NCBI RefSeq assembly: GCF_000621605.1
Contig: NZ_JHXX01000003.1
Location: 186,001 to 250,000 of the forward strand
Direction: 5' to 3'
DNA length: 64,000 bases
Source of the DNA: Butyrivibrio sp. MC2021
Lineage (GTDB): Bacteria > Bacillota > Clostridia > Lachnospirales > Lachnospiraceae
The notes beneath the pieces are model-generated. The model made no database searches. It worked only from the letters and a program-made list of their open reading frames with translations, and was not told where the DNA came from. Of this stretch, positions 7,134-16,683 are shown one piece after another. The position numbers and the translations under genes are program-made. How positions within the stretch are numbered: position 1 is the stretch's first letter; every line of letters starts with the position of its first letter.

Positions 7134-9238
7134 ATATAGTTCATCAAACTCGTCTGGCTAATTTTGCCGGTGGCCATCAGGGATGCCTCGTAGGTGACCT
7201 GGGCGGAGGTGAGGCGGGTGGCGGCCTCAGCGATGTCCACGTCTTCGTTCTCAGACTGGAGGGTCTGGAAAGTGGTGGTCTGGGTCATAAGGCGGGAATT
7301 GATAAGGTCCAGGCGCTTGGAGCGGGTTCCGTTGTCAGTTACCGCGATGTTGGCAACGTCAAGGCACTGCTGCATGGATGTGATCTTGTGCTCGAACTCC
7401 TTCTGGATCTGCTGACGAAGGTGGTCGTAGACCTTGGTAGCGGAAGCGATATCCACATCCAGCTTGGCGCGGTAGTCCGCATCGGTGGAGCCATCCCTCT
7501 TTTCCCGGAGGGTCTTGATGGTTCCGTTTATCTGCTGGAGCTCATTGAGGATAGTTCTGAGGTCCTCCACATTTCTCTTTACATCTGTGGTGAAAACCGC
7601 ATCAGCGGTGGTATTAACTATTACCGACTGGGCAAATCCCACGTCGTAGGCGATGTTATGGGCTGCATTTCCTTTGTTGTAGCGGATCAGATTGCCGTGG
7701 GTGTCTGTGTAATCACAGGCAAAAAGGTTCTCGGGTCTGATATCTCCGCTTTCCCATTCCTTTTTATCGTAAATAACATCAATACATCTGGTATTGATAA
7801 GATCCGGCATAGTTACCAGCTTGTCCTCCAGCTCTTTGTTAAGGAGGATCTCCCCGGTGGCGGCATTGAGGTATGCTCTGGCCCCGGTGGGATGCTCGTA
7901 GAGATCCATATATGCGTCATCGATCTCCTCCTGGCCGGTGGTGGAGTAAATAATGTTCTGATAGCCGATGTCGAGGGTGGACTCCTTGTAGGAACTGCTG
8001 ACACTACCGTTGCCCGTCACCTGAATTATGTTATTGGAGGTGGTTCCATCGGCGTTCTCGGTATATCTTTCATCAATAATCGTGTAGGTTCCGTCACTGT
8101 TAACGGTGGCCTTGAAGCCCTCTTCGTTGAGCTGGATCTGGTAGGTCTGGCCGATGGCAGGTAAAAGAGGAAGATTCACACTGTAGTTCTTTCCATCCGC
8201 ATTGTAATTAATTGCGGATACGCTTCTGGAATCGATGCTGGTCTGAGCAGCTGCTATGCCGGCTCCCAGATGGTCGCTGTCCACGATTCCGTTGGGGTCT
8301 ACAATGATAGCCGGCGCGGACTTGTCACCGTTAATATATACGTTGTAGTTACCGGTGTTGGTCACTGCCACTTCGTAGCTGTTTCCGCCCTCGTCGATAA
8401 CCTTGTAATTCTTCTCTCCGTCGGGATCCACAGGAATCGAAACATATCTGGTCTCGTTGTTTTCTGTGGTATAGGTGATGTTGACCACCTGCGTTGTCTG
8501 GGTTACGGTACTGGTGGCGGGCTGGGTCAGCATCTCACGCCACTTGAGAGTAGCCTTGGTGTTGCCCTGGGCGATGGGATCATCCAAGGGATCCTTGTAG
8601 TTCAGGTTGTTATAGGAAAGTCTGATCCTGCCAACAGTGGTCTCTATGATCTCACTCTGCTTAACAGCTGCAGCGCTTTCACTTACCAGATCCTTGGCGT
8701 CCAGAAGGTGCTTTCCGATCATTCTCTTTGACTCGGAAATATCCACAGCGTCGAACTCGTCGTTGATGTTGGTATAATCAGCAGAGGTGGTTTTATCGAA
8801 AGTAAGCGGTGTATCTGTTCTGTATCCGGTAAAAATGTATCTTCCTGCGTAGTCCACATTTCCTGTGGCGTAGTACTCTTTTGCCAGGGAGTCCAGCTGG
8901 GAAATGATGATATCCAGGTCATCCACGGTGAGATCCATGTTGGCGCCCTTGGTGGCCTGTTTTACGCAGTCAGTAAGAACCGAGGTGACGGTGGAAAGTG
9001 CATCTCCTGTGACATCCAGCCAGCTCTCGGCGTCCTTACAGTTTTTCTCATAATATTGTGAAAGTTGGGTAACGTTGCTTCTAAGGCGAAGTGCCCTGAT
9101 AGCTATGACAGGATCATCCGAAGGACGGGTTATTTTCTTGCCGGTGGCCATCATGGTGTTCCACTGGTCCTCGGTGATCTTATTATTATTGATATTGTAG
9201 AGCGAATTGTTCTGCATTATTTTATTTGTGATGCGCAT
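7130..9238 (-). CDS. flgL: Hook-filament junction protein FlgL
   Basis: A 702-residue protein, more than twice the usual FlgL length. The flagellin-like N-terminus (MRITNKIMQNNSLYNINNNK, then KITRPSDDPVIAIRALRLRS) and C-terminus (EAATRLTSAQVTYEASLMAT, KISQTSLMNYI) are clear. The extra mass is a beta-rich, threonine/asparagine-rich insertion at about residues 250-500, which should face outward. The ATG at 9238 has GGAGG eight bases upstream. FlgL with FlgK forms the junction between hook and filament. It has its own sigma-28 promoter at 9313-9339. Confidence 0.93.
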   Translation of the reverse strand: MRITNKIMQNNSLYNINNNKITEDQWNTMMATGKKITRPSDDPVIAIRALRLRSNVTQLSQYYEKNCKDAESWLDVTGDALSTVTSVLTDCVKQATKGANMDLTVDDLDIIISQLDSLAKEYYATGNVDYAGRYIFTGYRTDTPLTFDKTTSADYTNINDEFDAVDISESKRMIGKHLLDAKDLVSESAAAVKQSEIIETTVGRIRLSYNNLNYKDPLDDPIAQGNTKATLKWREMLTQPATSTVTQTTQVVNITYTTENNETRYVSIPVDPDGEKNYKVIDEGGNSYEVAVTNTGNYNVYINGDKSAPAIIVDPNGIVDSDHLGAGIAAAQTSIDSRSVSAINYNADGKNYSVNLPLLPAIGQTYQIQLNEEGFKATVNSDGTYTIIDERYTENADGTTSNNIIQVTGNGSVSSSYKESTLDIGYQNIIYSTTGQEEIDDAYMDLYEHPTGARAYLNAATGEILLNKELEDKLVTMPDLINTRCIDVIYDKKEWESGDIRPENLFACDYTDTHGNLIRYNKGNAAHNIAYDVGFAQSVIVNTTADAVFTTDVKRNVEDLRTILNELQQINGTIKTLREKRDGSTDADYRAKLDVDIASATKVYDHLRQQIQKEFEHKITSMQQCLDVANIAVTDNGTRSKRLDLINSRLMTQTTTFQTLQSENEDVDIAEAATRLTSAQVTYEASLMATGKISQTSLMNYI

Positions 9239-9312
9239 AGTATTGCCTCCAAAGACAATCCTTGTCTGTAAAAAAAGCGCATCCATGCATAACATCTTCA
9301 TTTTCACTATGT

Positions 9313-9339
9313 TTATCGGCATGGGGCTCTCAAAACTTA
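9313..9339 (-). promoter_or_regulatory. Sigma-28 promoter of flgL
   Basis: On the minus strand TAAGTTTT is followed after 11 bases by GCCGATAA (9320-9313). This is an almost consensus sigma-28 promoter about 75 bases before the flgL ATG. It lies just after the hairpin at 9357-9425, so flgL is transcribed separately from the BspA-like gene. Confidence 0.85.
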
Positions 9340-9356
9340 AGAGCATATGTAAAGAG

Positions 9357-9425
9357 CCCGGGGCCTAGACGATCCATGTGAAAATGTAAATTTGCATTTC
9401 CACATGAATCGTCCAGATCCCCGGG
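9357..9425 (-). terminator. Very long hairpin after the BspA-like gene
   Basis: A near-perfect inverted repeat of about 30 bp per arm: CCCGGGG, GACGAT, CATGTG and AAATG on one side with complements on the other. The few mismatches are mostly G-T pairs that RNA tolerates. The following T run is short, so it may act as a terminator or as a strong processing or blocking structure. Confidence 0.65.
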
Positions 9426-9443
9426 CAGCTTAGTGTCTCGAAA

Positions 9444-12400
9444 TTATTTAATTGTGTACTTCAACTTTATCTTTCCCTTGAAATTACCCTTACCGGTAAT
9501 AGTCAGAGTTGCATCGCCCTTCTTCTTGAAGTTCTTATAAGAAACTGTGTAGTCCTTGCCTTCAACAAGAGTTTTCTTCTTTCCCTTCACATTGACAAAT
9601 TCTACTGTAGGAGAGGGTTTTACGCCGTCCTTGGAGTAGGTGAAGCTGGTTTGGGAGAGCTTGGCGGTAACTTTTGAGTCGGATTTACTTATGTCCAGGG
9701 GATTGATCTGGAAGGTGACAAAGGTTTCACCAAAGAACCTCTCTCCTCTTCCGTAGATTCCCATGCAGGCCTTTCCCGCATCAGAGTCTATGCAGAGAAC
9801 GAAGTAGTCTCGTTCCTTAACAAGCTCTTCGCCCTTGTAAGTAACCTTCACATCAGGCTCGATCCAATGGCCGTTGTACACCTGGGCCTTTACTTTTCCC
9901 ACCTTTGCCTTGCTTATCAGCGTCTTGTTATCGATGACTACCCGGATATAATTAAAAACATTGGTATAGCCTTCCGCGGATCTTATGTAAATACGGCTCT
10001 CGCCTACATTTGTAAAATCGCCAAATTCATCGGTGGTATCATAGTCGAAGATAAAGTGCTTGCCTTCCTTGAGCACTATGGTCTTTCCATTCAGCTCTGC
10101 TGTAATGGTAGGCTTTGGCTTATGAACCTTTCCGTCATACTCATAATAGTATACTTGCTTTGAAATCTGAACATTGTGCAGTATCACTTCGTTGATGTAA
10201 AAATCGTAATACTGCTCCTTTACATCAGCATATTTTCCCTTGAAGGTTATAGTGATGGTGGCCTTGCCTGGCTTAACGTTATTGGCATAGCTGAGCTTAT
10301 AGTGCTTGCCGGAGGTAAGCTTCTTGTTTCCGTCGAAAACAAGGAAAGTGTCAGGCTTCTGGGCCTTTCCGGTGTAATAAAACCACTTATTGTTGTACTT
10401 GTTACTTCCTATAAACCAGATTCCATCGGGGATATCCTCAGGCGAAGTAAACTTCATGTACTTGCGGACAGCCACCGGGACATCTCCCCATTTTTTCGCT
10501 TCGGGGTTGCTTCCCCCCTCAACGGTTCCGATGATTGTGATGTCCTCTATGACAATGGTCTTGTCAAAATCGAACTCCATCGCCTTCTTGGCTGAGCCGT
10601 CACTGGTGTAATAATAGCTGAAAGAAATGCTCTGCTTCTCTCCCAGCTTAAGGGCCGTAAGATCTGGCTTTGTGGCCTTCTCACCGCACTTAACCTTCTG
10701 GGTCGGAATATCCAGCTTTTTCTTTCCGTTTTTTATCTGAACAAATTTAACAGTGCACTCCCTGTCAGGATAAACAGGGTGGAAAACAGGCTCCAGATCC
10801 TTCATGCCGATGTCTTCTGCCTTCACATCCTTCCAGGATCTGTCCCCGGCATTGTAATAAACCTCAATTCCCTTGGGGCAGCCATCAAATACCTGGATTC
10901 TGACATCATCATCCACCTGAGGCTTTCTTCCTAAAAATGTGACTTTTTTAAGCTTGCTGCAATCGTTAAAGGCACCTTCCGCAACCCTTAATACCTGTTC
11001 TCCGAAGGTAACGCTGCTGATTCCCGTATTATAAAACATCTGGATTCTTATATGGTCAATGCCCTTGGGGATCACAACGTCCCCCGTTAGATTGGAGCAG
11101 TTCTTAAATGCATAGAATCCCAGCTCCTGCAGATTCTCCGGAAGATCCAGTGTTCCCTTGACCTCAGCCCCCATCAGAGCGCATCTTCCGATATGGGTCA
11201 GAGTCTTGGGAAAAGTCATCTTTCCCCTGATAGGAGTGTCATATTTCGGATCCTCCATCACAAAGGCAGAAGAGCCCAAATATGTGAGTTTGGTAAAGCC
11301 ATTAAGCCTGATCTCCTTGCCGCAATTAAATCCATAAAAAGCATAATCACCGATGTACTGGACATTTTTAGGAATTTCTACCACATCCGCATCAGTATCC
11401 ATCACACTGAAGGCTCCATAGCCTATGTAGGTGGTATTCTCCGGGATTACCAATCCGGGAATAGTTCCTATGTCAAAAAAGCAATGGGAACCGAATTCAG
11501 TCAGGGACTTGGGGAATGGATCAAATTTCACCTCGTTTGGCCAGCGTCTTTCAGCCAGTTTGTAAAAAGAGTAGGCTCCTACCCTTGTGATTCCCTCCCC
11601 GAAGGTTACGCTCTTTATATCCTCTTCATGCCAGGGAACCACATTTTCCTCAGAGTAGTCCCACATGGGGCCGGTTCCCTCCACCACGAAATGTCCGTTT
11701 TCATCTATGGACCAGGTGGCCTTATCACCGCACTTATCGGAGATCTTTTCCCCAAGATAGTGCCAGCCCACGCCCTGGAAGCTCTTGGCAACGGCCTCTT
11801 TCTTTGCCTCTGTCCAGGTCTTGTTGCTTTTGAGATAATACACCGATGCCCTTATCTCTCCAAAGGCATTTTCTCCCACTTCAGGAGCATCACCGTTAAA
11901 CTCAACTCTTCTGACTTTCGCCTTGCAAAAGGCCTCTTTTCCTATCTTTTTAACACTCTTGGGAAAAGAGAATTTGGACATATTTTTGCATCCATAAAAT
12001 GCTCTGTCGCCTATTTCAACCAGATGGTCTGAAAAAAAGATCTCATTGGCATAGACTTCATAGAAGGCACCACCGGTGATGGTTTTCATATTTGCGTTGA
12101 TCTTCAGGTTTCCGGAATAGATCTTGGCACTGTAAAAAGCGTATTCCTCAATGCTAGTCACGTTTTCCGGAATCACCACATCCTTATAGAATGAAACTCC
12201 CTGAAAAGCTCTTTTTCCGATGGATTTAACCGTTGAAGGAATATTGAAAACATTGTCGTTTTTAAATTCCAGTGAAACATCAATGAAATTGCCCGCACCG
12301 ATCCTGGTGATTCCTTCGCCGATAACAATTCTCTTGATAGAATCCTTCCAGTAGTACCAGGGAGTATCCCACTTGGTCTCGTAGTCCTTGATGGCGCCCT

Positions 12401-12731
12401 TACCTGTAATAGTCAGGGTCCTGGTGGACGTATCATACTTCCAGTTAACATCGTCGCTGGCAGTACTGCCGCAGCTTCCGGATGTGGCGCCCTCGCTCTG
12501 GAAGTCCATATCCTCCGGCTCTTCTTCCTGAGCGCCTTCATCAATAAGAATCTCTTCCTCAGATTCCTCCGATTCCTCGATCAGAGCCTCCTCTTCCAAG
12601 GCCTCCTCCGTCAAAAGTTCCTCATCCAGCAAAAATTCCTCGTCCATACAAAAGCCATGAACCGAGGAATTGGCAATCATTGCCCCACAGAGTACTCCCC
12701 CCAGAAATACCCTTAACACATTCTTTTTCAT
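9444..12731 (-). CDS. BspA-type leucine-rich-repeat surface protein
   Basis: A 1095-residue predicted secreted protein. I chose the ATG at 12731 (MKKNVLRVFLGG) because the upstream ATG at 12746 overlaps the GGAGAG ribosome site. A signal peptide (about residues 1-28) is followed by a strongly acidic stretch to about residue 95. Then come LRR_5/BspA repeats of the type 'I..GAF..C.NL..V.FP', to about residue 640. The C-terminus has four tandem beta-domains, each with a 'L.EGKDYTVSY.N...G.ATITI.GKG.F' pattern. BspA proteins are adhesins. I see no LPXTG anchor. Its position between flgK and flgL is odd, and it has its own promoter and terminators. Confidence 0.85.
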   Translation of the reverse strand: MKKNVLRVFLGGVLCGAMIANSSVHGFCMDEEFLLDEELLTEEALEEEALIEESEESEEEILIDEGAQEEEPEDMDFQSEGATSGSCGSTASDDVNWKYDTSTRTLTITGKGAIKDYETKWDTPWYYWKDSIKRIVIGEGITRIGAGNFIDVSLEFKNDNVFNIPSTVKSIGKRAFQGVSFYKDVVIPENVTSIEEYAFYSAKIYSGNLKINANMKTITGGAFYEVYANEIFFSDHLVEIGDRAFYGCKNMSKFSFPKSVKKIGKEAFCKAKVRRVEFNGDAPEVGENAFGEIRASVYYLKSNKTWTEAKKEAVAKSFQGVGWHYLGEKISDKCGDKATWSIDENGHFVVEGTGPMWDYSEENVVPWHEEDIKSVTFGEGITRVGAYSFYKLAERRWPNEVKFDPFPKSLTEFGSHCFFDIGTIPGLVIPENTTYIGYGAFSVMDTDADVVEIPKNVQYIGDYAFYGFNCGKEIRLNGFTKLTYLGSSAFVMEDPKYDTPIRGKMTFPKTLTHIGRCALMGAEVKGTLDLPENLQELGFYAFKNCSNLTGDVVIPKGIDHIRIQMFYNTGISSVTFGEQVLRVAEGAFNDCSKLKKVTFLGRKPQVDDDVRIQVFDGCPKGIEVYYNAGDRSWKDVKAEDIGMKDLEPVFHPVYPDRECTVKFVQIKNGKKKLDIPTQKVKCGEKATKPDLTALKLGEKQSISFSYYYTSDGSAKKAMEFDFDKTIVIEDITIIGTVEGGSNPEAKKWGDVPVAVRKYMKFTSPEDIPDGIWFIGSNKYNNKWFYYTGKAQKPDTFLVFDGNKKLTSGKHYKLSYANNVKPGKATITITFKGKYADVKEQYYDFYINEVILHNVQISKQVYYYEYDGKVHKPKPTITAELNGKTIVLKEGKHFIFDYDTTDEFGDFTNVGESRIYIRSAEGYTNVFNYIRVVIDNKTLISKAKVGKVKAQVYNGHWIEPDVKVTYKGEELVKERDYFVLCIDSDAGKACMGIYGRGERFFGETFVTFQINPLDISKSDSKVTAKLSQTSFTYSKDGVKPSPTVEFVNVKGKKKTLVEGKDYTVSYKNFKKKGDATLTITGKGNFKGKIKLKYTIK

Positions 12732-12755
12732 ACACACTCTCTCCATAGTCTTAAG

Positions 12756-12761
12756 ATTATA
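12756..12761 (-). promoter_or_regulatory. -10 box of the BspA-like gene
   Basis: TATAAT on the minus strand about 25 bases before the ATG at 12731. The -35 region is a poor match. It would let the BspA-like gene be transcribed by the housekeeping sigma factor rather than sigma-28. Confidence 0.45.
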
Positions 12762-12813
12762 CAAGCATCTTACATAAATCACTGGAAGATTTCCATACTG
12801 TTCACACTTTCTA

Positions 12814-12856
12814 CAAAAAAAATATGAGCCTATCTCAAGAACTTAGTTCCGCTCAT
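12814..12856 (-). terminator. Terminator of the flgM-flgN-flgK operon
   Basis: Minus-strand arms ATGAGC and GCTCAT, with an inner AACT/AGTT pairing, are followed by eight T residues. The stem begins at the flgK1 stop codon and separates the flgK genes from the BspA-like gene. Confidence 0.7.
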
Positions 12857-14703
12857 CAAACTCCCGTCTCAAGGATCAGACGGTCGTAGATCTCCGTCAG
12901 CGTCTGGATCATCTTGGAGGATAAAGTATACGCGTTTTGGTATTTGACCAGGTTCGCTGCCTCTTCATCTTCATCAACGCCTGAATCAGACAGCCTCTGA
13001 TTTGTAATAGTCTTCTCCAGCGAATTATAAGTATCCTCCAGCGTCTTGGAATTACTTCTGTTCAGCGCCACATCCGCCAACACCTTAGTCAGAAACTCCC
13101 CTGAAGTAGCGCCGCGAAAGATCTTCTGGGTGTCAAACATTGTTTTTAACTTCGTAAGATTCACAAATTCCGACTCACCTTCAGTGATATCAGCCTTGGT
13201 GGAAAGCCTGTCTGAGTTATCCTGAAGCACTTCGTTTACAGTGAAGTTGCCGCCCCGAAGCTTGTAATAGCCCTTGTTCTCAGAAAGGGTTGTGAGCTGT
13301 GCATAGCTGTACTGGGCTGCGGAATTCATATCCATTGATCCCGTGAGAAGGTTTACACCCTCCAGGGAATCTGAGGTATATCCGTTTACCATGATCTGGT
13401 TAACAGCATCGGAAAACTGCCTTATCCACTCGTTCATCTGCGACATATAGTAGGGAATTCCCTGATAATCATTGCCGTAGCCGATGGATACGTTGGCGTT
13501 GTTATCCGGGATACTGGTCAAAGTGTTTTTATCAATATAGAAGGTATAGGTGCTGTCCCCGTCAAAATCGAAGCTGTCATAGCGGTAATCCTTGGCTCCG
13601 ATATGGATGCTGCCATCCTCGGGGATGCTGCACTTTGTCATATCTTTTAAGTATTCGGCGGTCACCTTAACCTCAACGGCGTAGGTATCGCCGGACTTAT
13701 AGACGTCAGTTCCTTTTCCGTGGAAATACTGATTGTTGTTGCCGTCTCTGATGGCAAGAAGTCCCTGGAGCTCGCCGCCAATCAGCTTGGAATCCAGCTC
13801 GAAGTATGACAACTCGCTGATGTCGTCGCCATCCTTATAGTTGCCGTAACCCCACTTGATATCGAAAAGACCGCTGACATCATTCTGATTGGTGGAACCG
13901 TCATCTTCCCTGGATACACAGATCATTTTTCTGTATTCATAGGTGTCAACCAGCTCGTAGCCCCCTGCAACCCAGATCTGATATCTTGTGGCGCCGGTCA
14001 CACGGCTGGGATTGTTCTCGTCAACTACCGGAGTTTCCTTGGTCTCAACGGAGATCATCTTGGAGAGCTCGTCGATAAGAGTATCTCTTTTGTCCCTGAG
14101 CTCGTTGGCTGTGGTGCCTGTCATCTCAATGATGTTGATCTGCTTGTTTATAGAAGCAACCTCCTGGGCGATGGAGCTGATGCGGTCTGCGCAGAGCTTG
14201 ATCTCCGCGTTACAGTCCGCCTGCTCGTTCTGGAGGCTGGAATATATGTTGTTAAAATACTCAGTGAGGGCCTTCATATTGGAAACGAAGGTGGCCTTGG
14301 TCTCTGTGGTGCCTGCTGCCGTCATCACAGACTCAAGGGATGCTTCCATTTTGGAAAAAAGTGATGAGAAACCGGTGGTTCCGTCATCGTCCATGTACTC
14401 CTCGATGAGGCTGTTGTAGTAGTTCTTCTGAGTGGCGGTTCCCCTCAGCTGTTCGTTGTTTCTGTACTTGGCATCATAAAAACTGTCTCTGACTCTCTCT
14501 ATGGCAATGGTATCAACACCGGCTCCGGCGCAGCCGTAGGTGGCAAAAACTCTCAGGGCGTCACTGGCCTCCTGTTTTACCTTCTGCCTGCTGTAGCCGT
14601 CGGTGTTGGCATTGGAAATATTATTCGCTGTGGTGTTCAGGGCTGCGTTGGCTGCGCGAAGTCCCGATGCTGCGATATTTAATCCGAAAAATTGAGAAGT
14701 CAT
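12856..14703 (-). CDS. flgK: Hook-associated protein FlgK (copy 1)
   Basis: A 615-residue FlgK: it begins MTSQFFGLNIAASGLRAANA, then has NTTANNISNANTDGYSRQ, the signature of rod/hook axial proteins, and ends with the conserved NLVKYQNAYTLSSKMIQTL helix. The middle (residues 200-450) is a variable beta-rich region. FlgK is the first junction protein placed on the completed hook. It follows the second flgK-like gene by 12 bases, so both are co-translated from one message. Length is in the upper normal range. Confidence 0.93.
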   Translation of the reverse strand: MTSQFFGLNIAASGLRAANAALNTTANNISNANTDGYSRQKVKQEASDALRVFATYGCAGAGVDTIAIERVRDSFYDAKYRNNEQLRGTATQKNYYNSLIEEYMDDDGTTGFSSLFSKMEASLESVMTAAGTTETKATFVSNMKALTEYFNNIYSSLQNEQADCNAEIKLCADRISSIAQEVASINKQINIIEMTGTTANELRDKRDTLIDELSKMISVETKETPVVDENNPSRVTGATRYQIWVAGGYELVDTYEYRKMICVSREDDGSTNQNDVSGLFDIKWGYGNYKDGDDISELSYFELDSKLIGGELQGLLAIRDGNNNQYFHGKGTDVYKSGDTYAVEVKVTAEYLKDMTKCSIPEDGSIHIGAKDYRYDSFDFDGDSTYTFYIDKNTLTSIPDNNANVSIGYGNDYQGIPYYMSQMNEWIRQFSDAVNQIMVNGYTSDSLEGVNLLTGSMDMNSAAQYSYAQLTTLSENKGYYKLRGGNFTVNEVLQDNSDRLSTKADITEGESEFVNLTKLKTMFDTQKIFRGATSGEFLTKVLADVALNRSNSKTLEDTYNSLEKTITNQRLSDSGVDEDEEAANLVKYQNAYTLSSKMIQTLTEIYDRLILETGV

Positions 14704-14715
14704 AGGATTCCTCCA

Positions 14716-16389
14716 TTATGAGCCTAAGGTTGAAACCAGATGCTCCAGCATTTCGCTTACTACATTTATATATCTTGAAGATGCGTTGTAGGCGTTCTGA
14801 TACATGATCATGAACTCCAGCTCTTCGTCGCTGGATACGCCTACGATCTGCTCTCTTGCTGACTCTACTGCTGATACGGTCTTTTCCTGGGCCTCCTTGA
14901 TGGAATTGTAGACATCCGCTGAGTTGGCCACCTGGGAAACAAGGCTGTTGTAATAGGTGATAAAACTGTTTCTTGTGGAAACGTTTGGATTAAGTACGTA
15001 ATCCTCTTTTGTGAAAGCTTCCTTCAGCTCTGTCATGGTAGCGGTATCTTCGTTGCCGTCGATGGTCCTGAAGGTAAAAAGTGTAGGATCCTGGATGAGC
15101 TTGGGATTTACCTGGGTGTTCTTGATGGTAAGGCCCGTGAGCACTGTTCCGGGAGGATTGTCCTCACCCACTCTGTAAACCAGCTTGTCCTCTTCGTTTG
15201 CCACGGAGAAAAGAGTGAATTCTGAGGGCATTCCCGCTGTATCATCCAGAACTCCGGGGTTACTTTCCGCATTTTCCATGATCTCGTTTATCTTGGCCAT
15301 GATGTTGTGGATCATCTGGTCGAACTCGGCTTCCACGTTCATTATCACGGACTGGGCTATCTTTTCGTTGTAATAATCCTTGTCTTCAACGATATCGTGG
15401 TAGTTGGCGTTACGATCGCCCCTTGCCAGTAGCACTGACTTGAGCTTGCCGATATCTGTATTTATTGAGGTGGAAATAGGTGTTTCCAGGTCAAAAACGT
15501 GTGCTCCGTCAATGGAGATCACTGTTCTTGAGCCGTCGTAGTTAAGTTCGGTGGTTGCTGCGTATTCCCAGTAAGGAGTGTTATATCCCGCAGGGCTTCC
15601 GCCCTTTTCCTCCGAAAGGGAATGGTCACAGGCTATATGATTTACATGGTCTGTGGTGATAAAGCTGGATCCTTCAAAAAGAACTATGCAGTTTCCGAAG
15701 ATGTCTTCGTGATAGTCGATCTTGCCGTAGGTCCCAAGCCTGTCCAAAAGAAGGTTTCTTTCGTCGCGAAGGTCATTGGCCCTCTCAATCTTATTTGATT
15801 CAATGCTTACTATATCTTCATTGAGCTCTCTGATGCGGTCTCCGATGTAGTTGATGTCCTCCACCATGTCCACCACGATGGAATCCATGTTTGCCTGATA
15901 GTTTTCAAGGCCTTCATAGACGCTTTTTGCTCTTGTCAAAAATTCGTTTGCTCTGGTGACCAGTGCGCTCTGGTTAACCGCAGAGCAGGGGTCCTTGGCC
16001 AGCTCCTGAACTGCTACCCAGAGGTTATTGAGGGATTCTGCGAACTCAGTTCCCTGCATTTCCTGGAGCTGATCCTCCACCTCCTCAAGGGCCTTTACGG
16101 AAACATCATAAAAAGCGGATCTTCCGGTCTCTACCCTGTAGGAGATATCCAGAAATTCGCTTCTCACCTGTTTGCAGTTGCTGTAGTTTACGCCGGTTCC
16201 GATCTGTTTGGGGGCAATGCAGTCAAATCTGTTCTCTAAAGTCTGATATGCTCTCGTTCCCTGGGATACCTGCTGCCTGGTGTAGCCGTCGGTATCCATG
16301 TTTGACATGTTGTGGGCCACGGTATTAAGGGCATTTTGCGTTGCCTGCAGGCCGGAAGAGCCTACGTATAAATTTGCCATGAGTGACAT
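14716..16389 (-). CDS. flgK: FlgK-like hook-associated protein (copy 2)
   Basis: A 557-residue FlgK paralogue: MSLMANLYVGSSGLQATQNA, then NTVAHNMSNMDTDGYTRQQVS at the start, and the helix MIMYQNAYNASSRYINVVSEM at the end. It shares the terminal domains with copy 1, but the middle differs in length and sequence, so this is an old duplication rather than a recent one. The start at 16389 has AGAGGT five bases upstream. It could form a second ring at the junction or replace copy 1 in some assemblies; I cannot tell which. Confidence 0.9.
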   Translation of the reverse strand: MSLMANLYVGSSGLQATQNALNTVAHNMSNMDTDGYTRQQVSQGTRAYQTLENRFDCIAPKQIGTGVNYSNCKQVRSEFLDISYRVETGRSAFYDVSVKALEEVEDQLQEMQGTEFAESLNNLWVAVQELAKDPCSAVNQSALVTRANEFLTRAKSVYEGLENYQANMDSIVVDMVEDINYIGDRIRELNEDIVSIESNKIERANDLRDERNLLLDRLGTYGKIDYHEDIFGNCIVLFEGSSFITTDHVNHIACDHSLSEEKGGSPAGYNTPYWEYAATTELNYDGSRTVISIDGAHVFDLETPISTSINTDIGKLKSVLLARGDRNANYHDIVEDKDYYNEKIAQSVIMNVEAEFDQMIHNIMAKINEIMENAESNPGVLDDTAGMPSEFTLFSVANEEDKLVYRVGEDNPPGTVLTGLTIKNTQVNPKLIQDPTLFTFRTIDGNEDTATMTELKEAFTKEDYVLNPNVSTRNSFITYYNSLVSQVANSADVYNSIKEAQEKTVSAVESAREQIVGVSSDEELEFMIMYQNAYNASSRYINVVSEMLEHLVSTLGS

Positions 16390-16423
16390 ATCGCTACCTC
16401 TACTTATTGATTCCCTCTACATA

Positions 16424-16599
16424 TGCCCAAAATACGAATCACTCCGTAAAAAGCACTCTCGTGATTCTCCAGGCATTCGGAATCCGCACATTTAAAAAGC
16501 AAAATGGCTACTTCCTCATGCCTTTTTGGGTCTTCAGAATGCCAAATCATATGCATGCAAGCATGCATGATTTGTCTTCTGATCCCCTAATTTTGGGCA
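16424..16599. repeat. Structured intergenic repeat, copy B
   Basis: A 176-bp element between flgN and the second flgK, bounded by perfect 10-bp arms (TGCCCAAAAT at 16424-16433, complement at 16590-16599). Internal pairings match copy A in position but not in sequence: GAATCAC/GTGATTC instead of GGATTGC/GCAATCC, and AGGCAT/ATGCCT instead of AAGGAT/ATCCTT. A central hairpin runs CAAATCAT...ATGATTTG around GCATGCAAGCATGC. It fills most of the 294-bp gap. The flgM-flgN-flgK message would include it. Confidence 0.8.
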
Positions 16600-16683
16600 A
16601 AATAAAGACACTACCGCGTTTCCCCGGTTACCCTAGCGAGTTATCTACATGCATCCGCAGTACTTTCTTCATAAAGTACTGCT

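Noticed and set aside
7388..12032. Long open frames on the plus strand opposite flgL and the BspA-like gene (for example 7388-8164 and 11193-12032)
   Set aside because: They lack ribosome sites and protein-like motifs and mirror the codon pattern of the real minus-strand genes.
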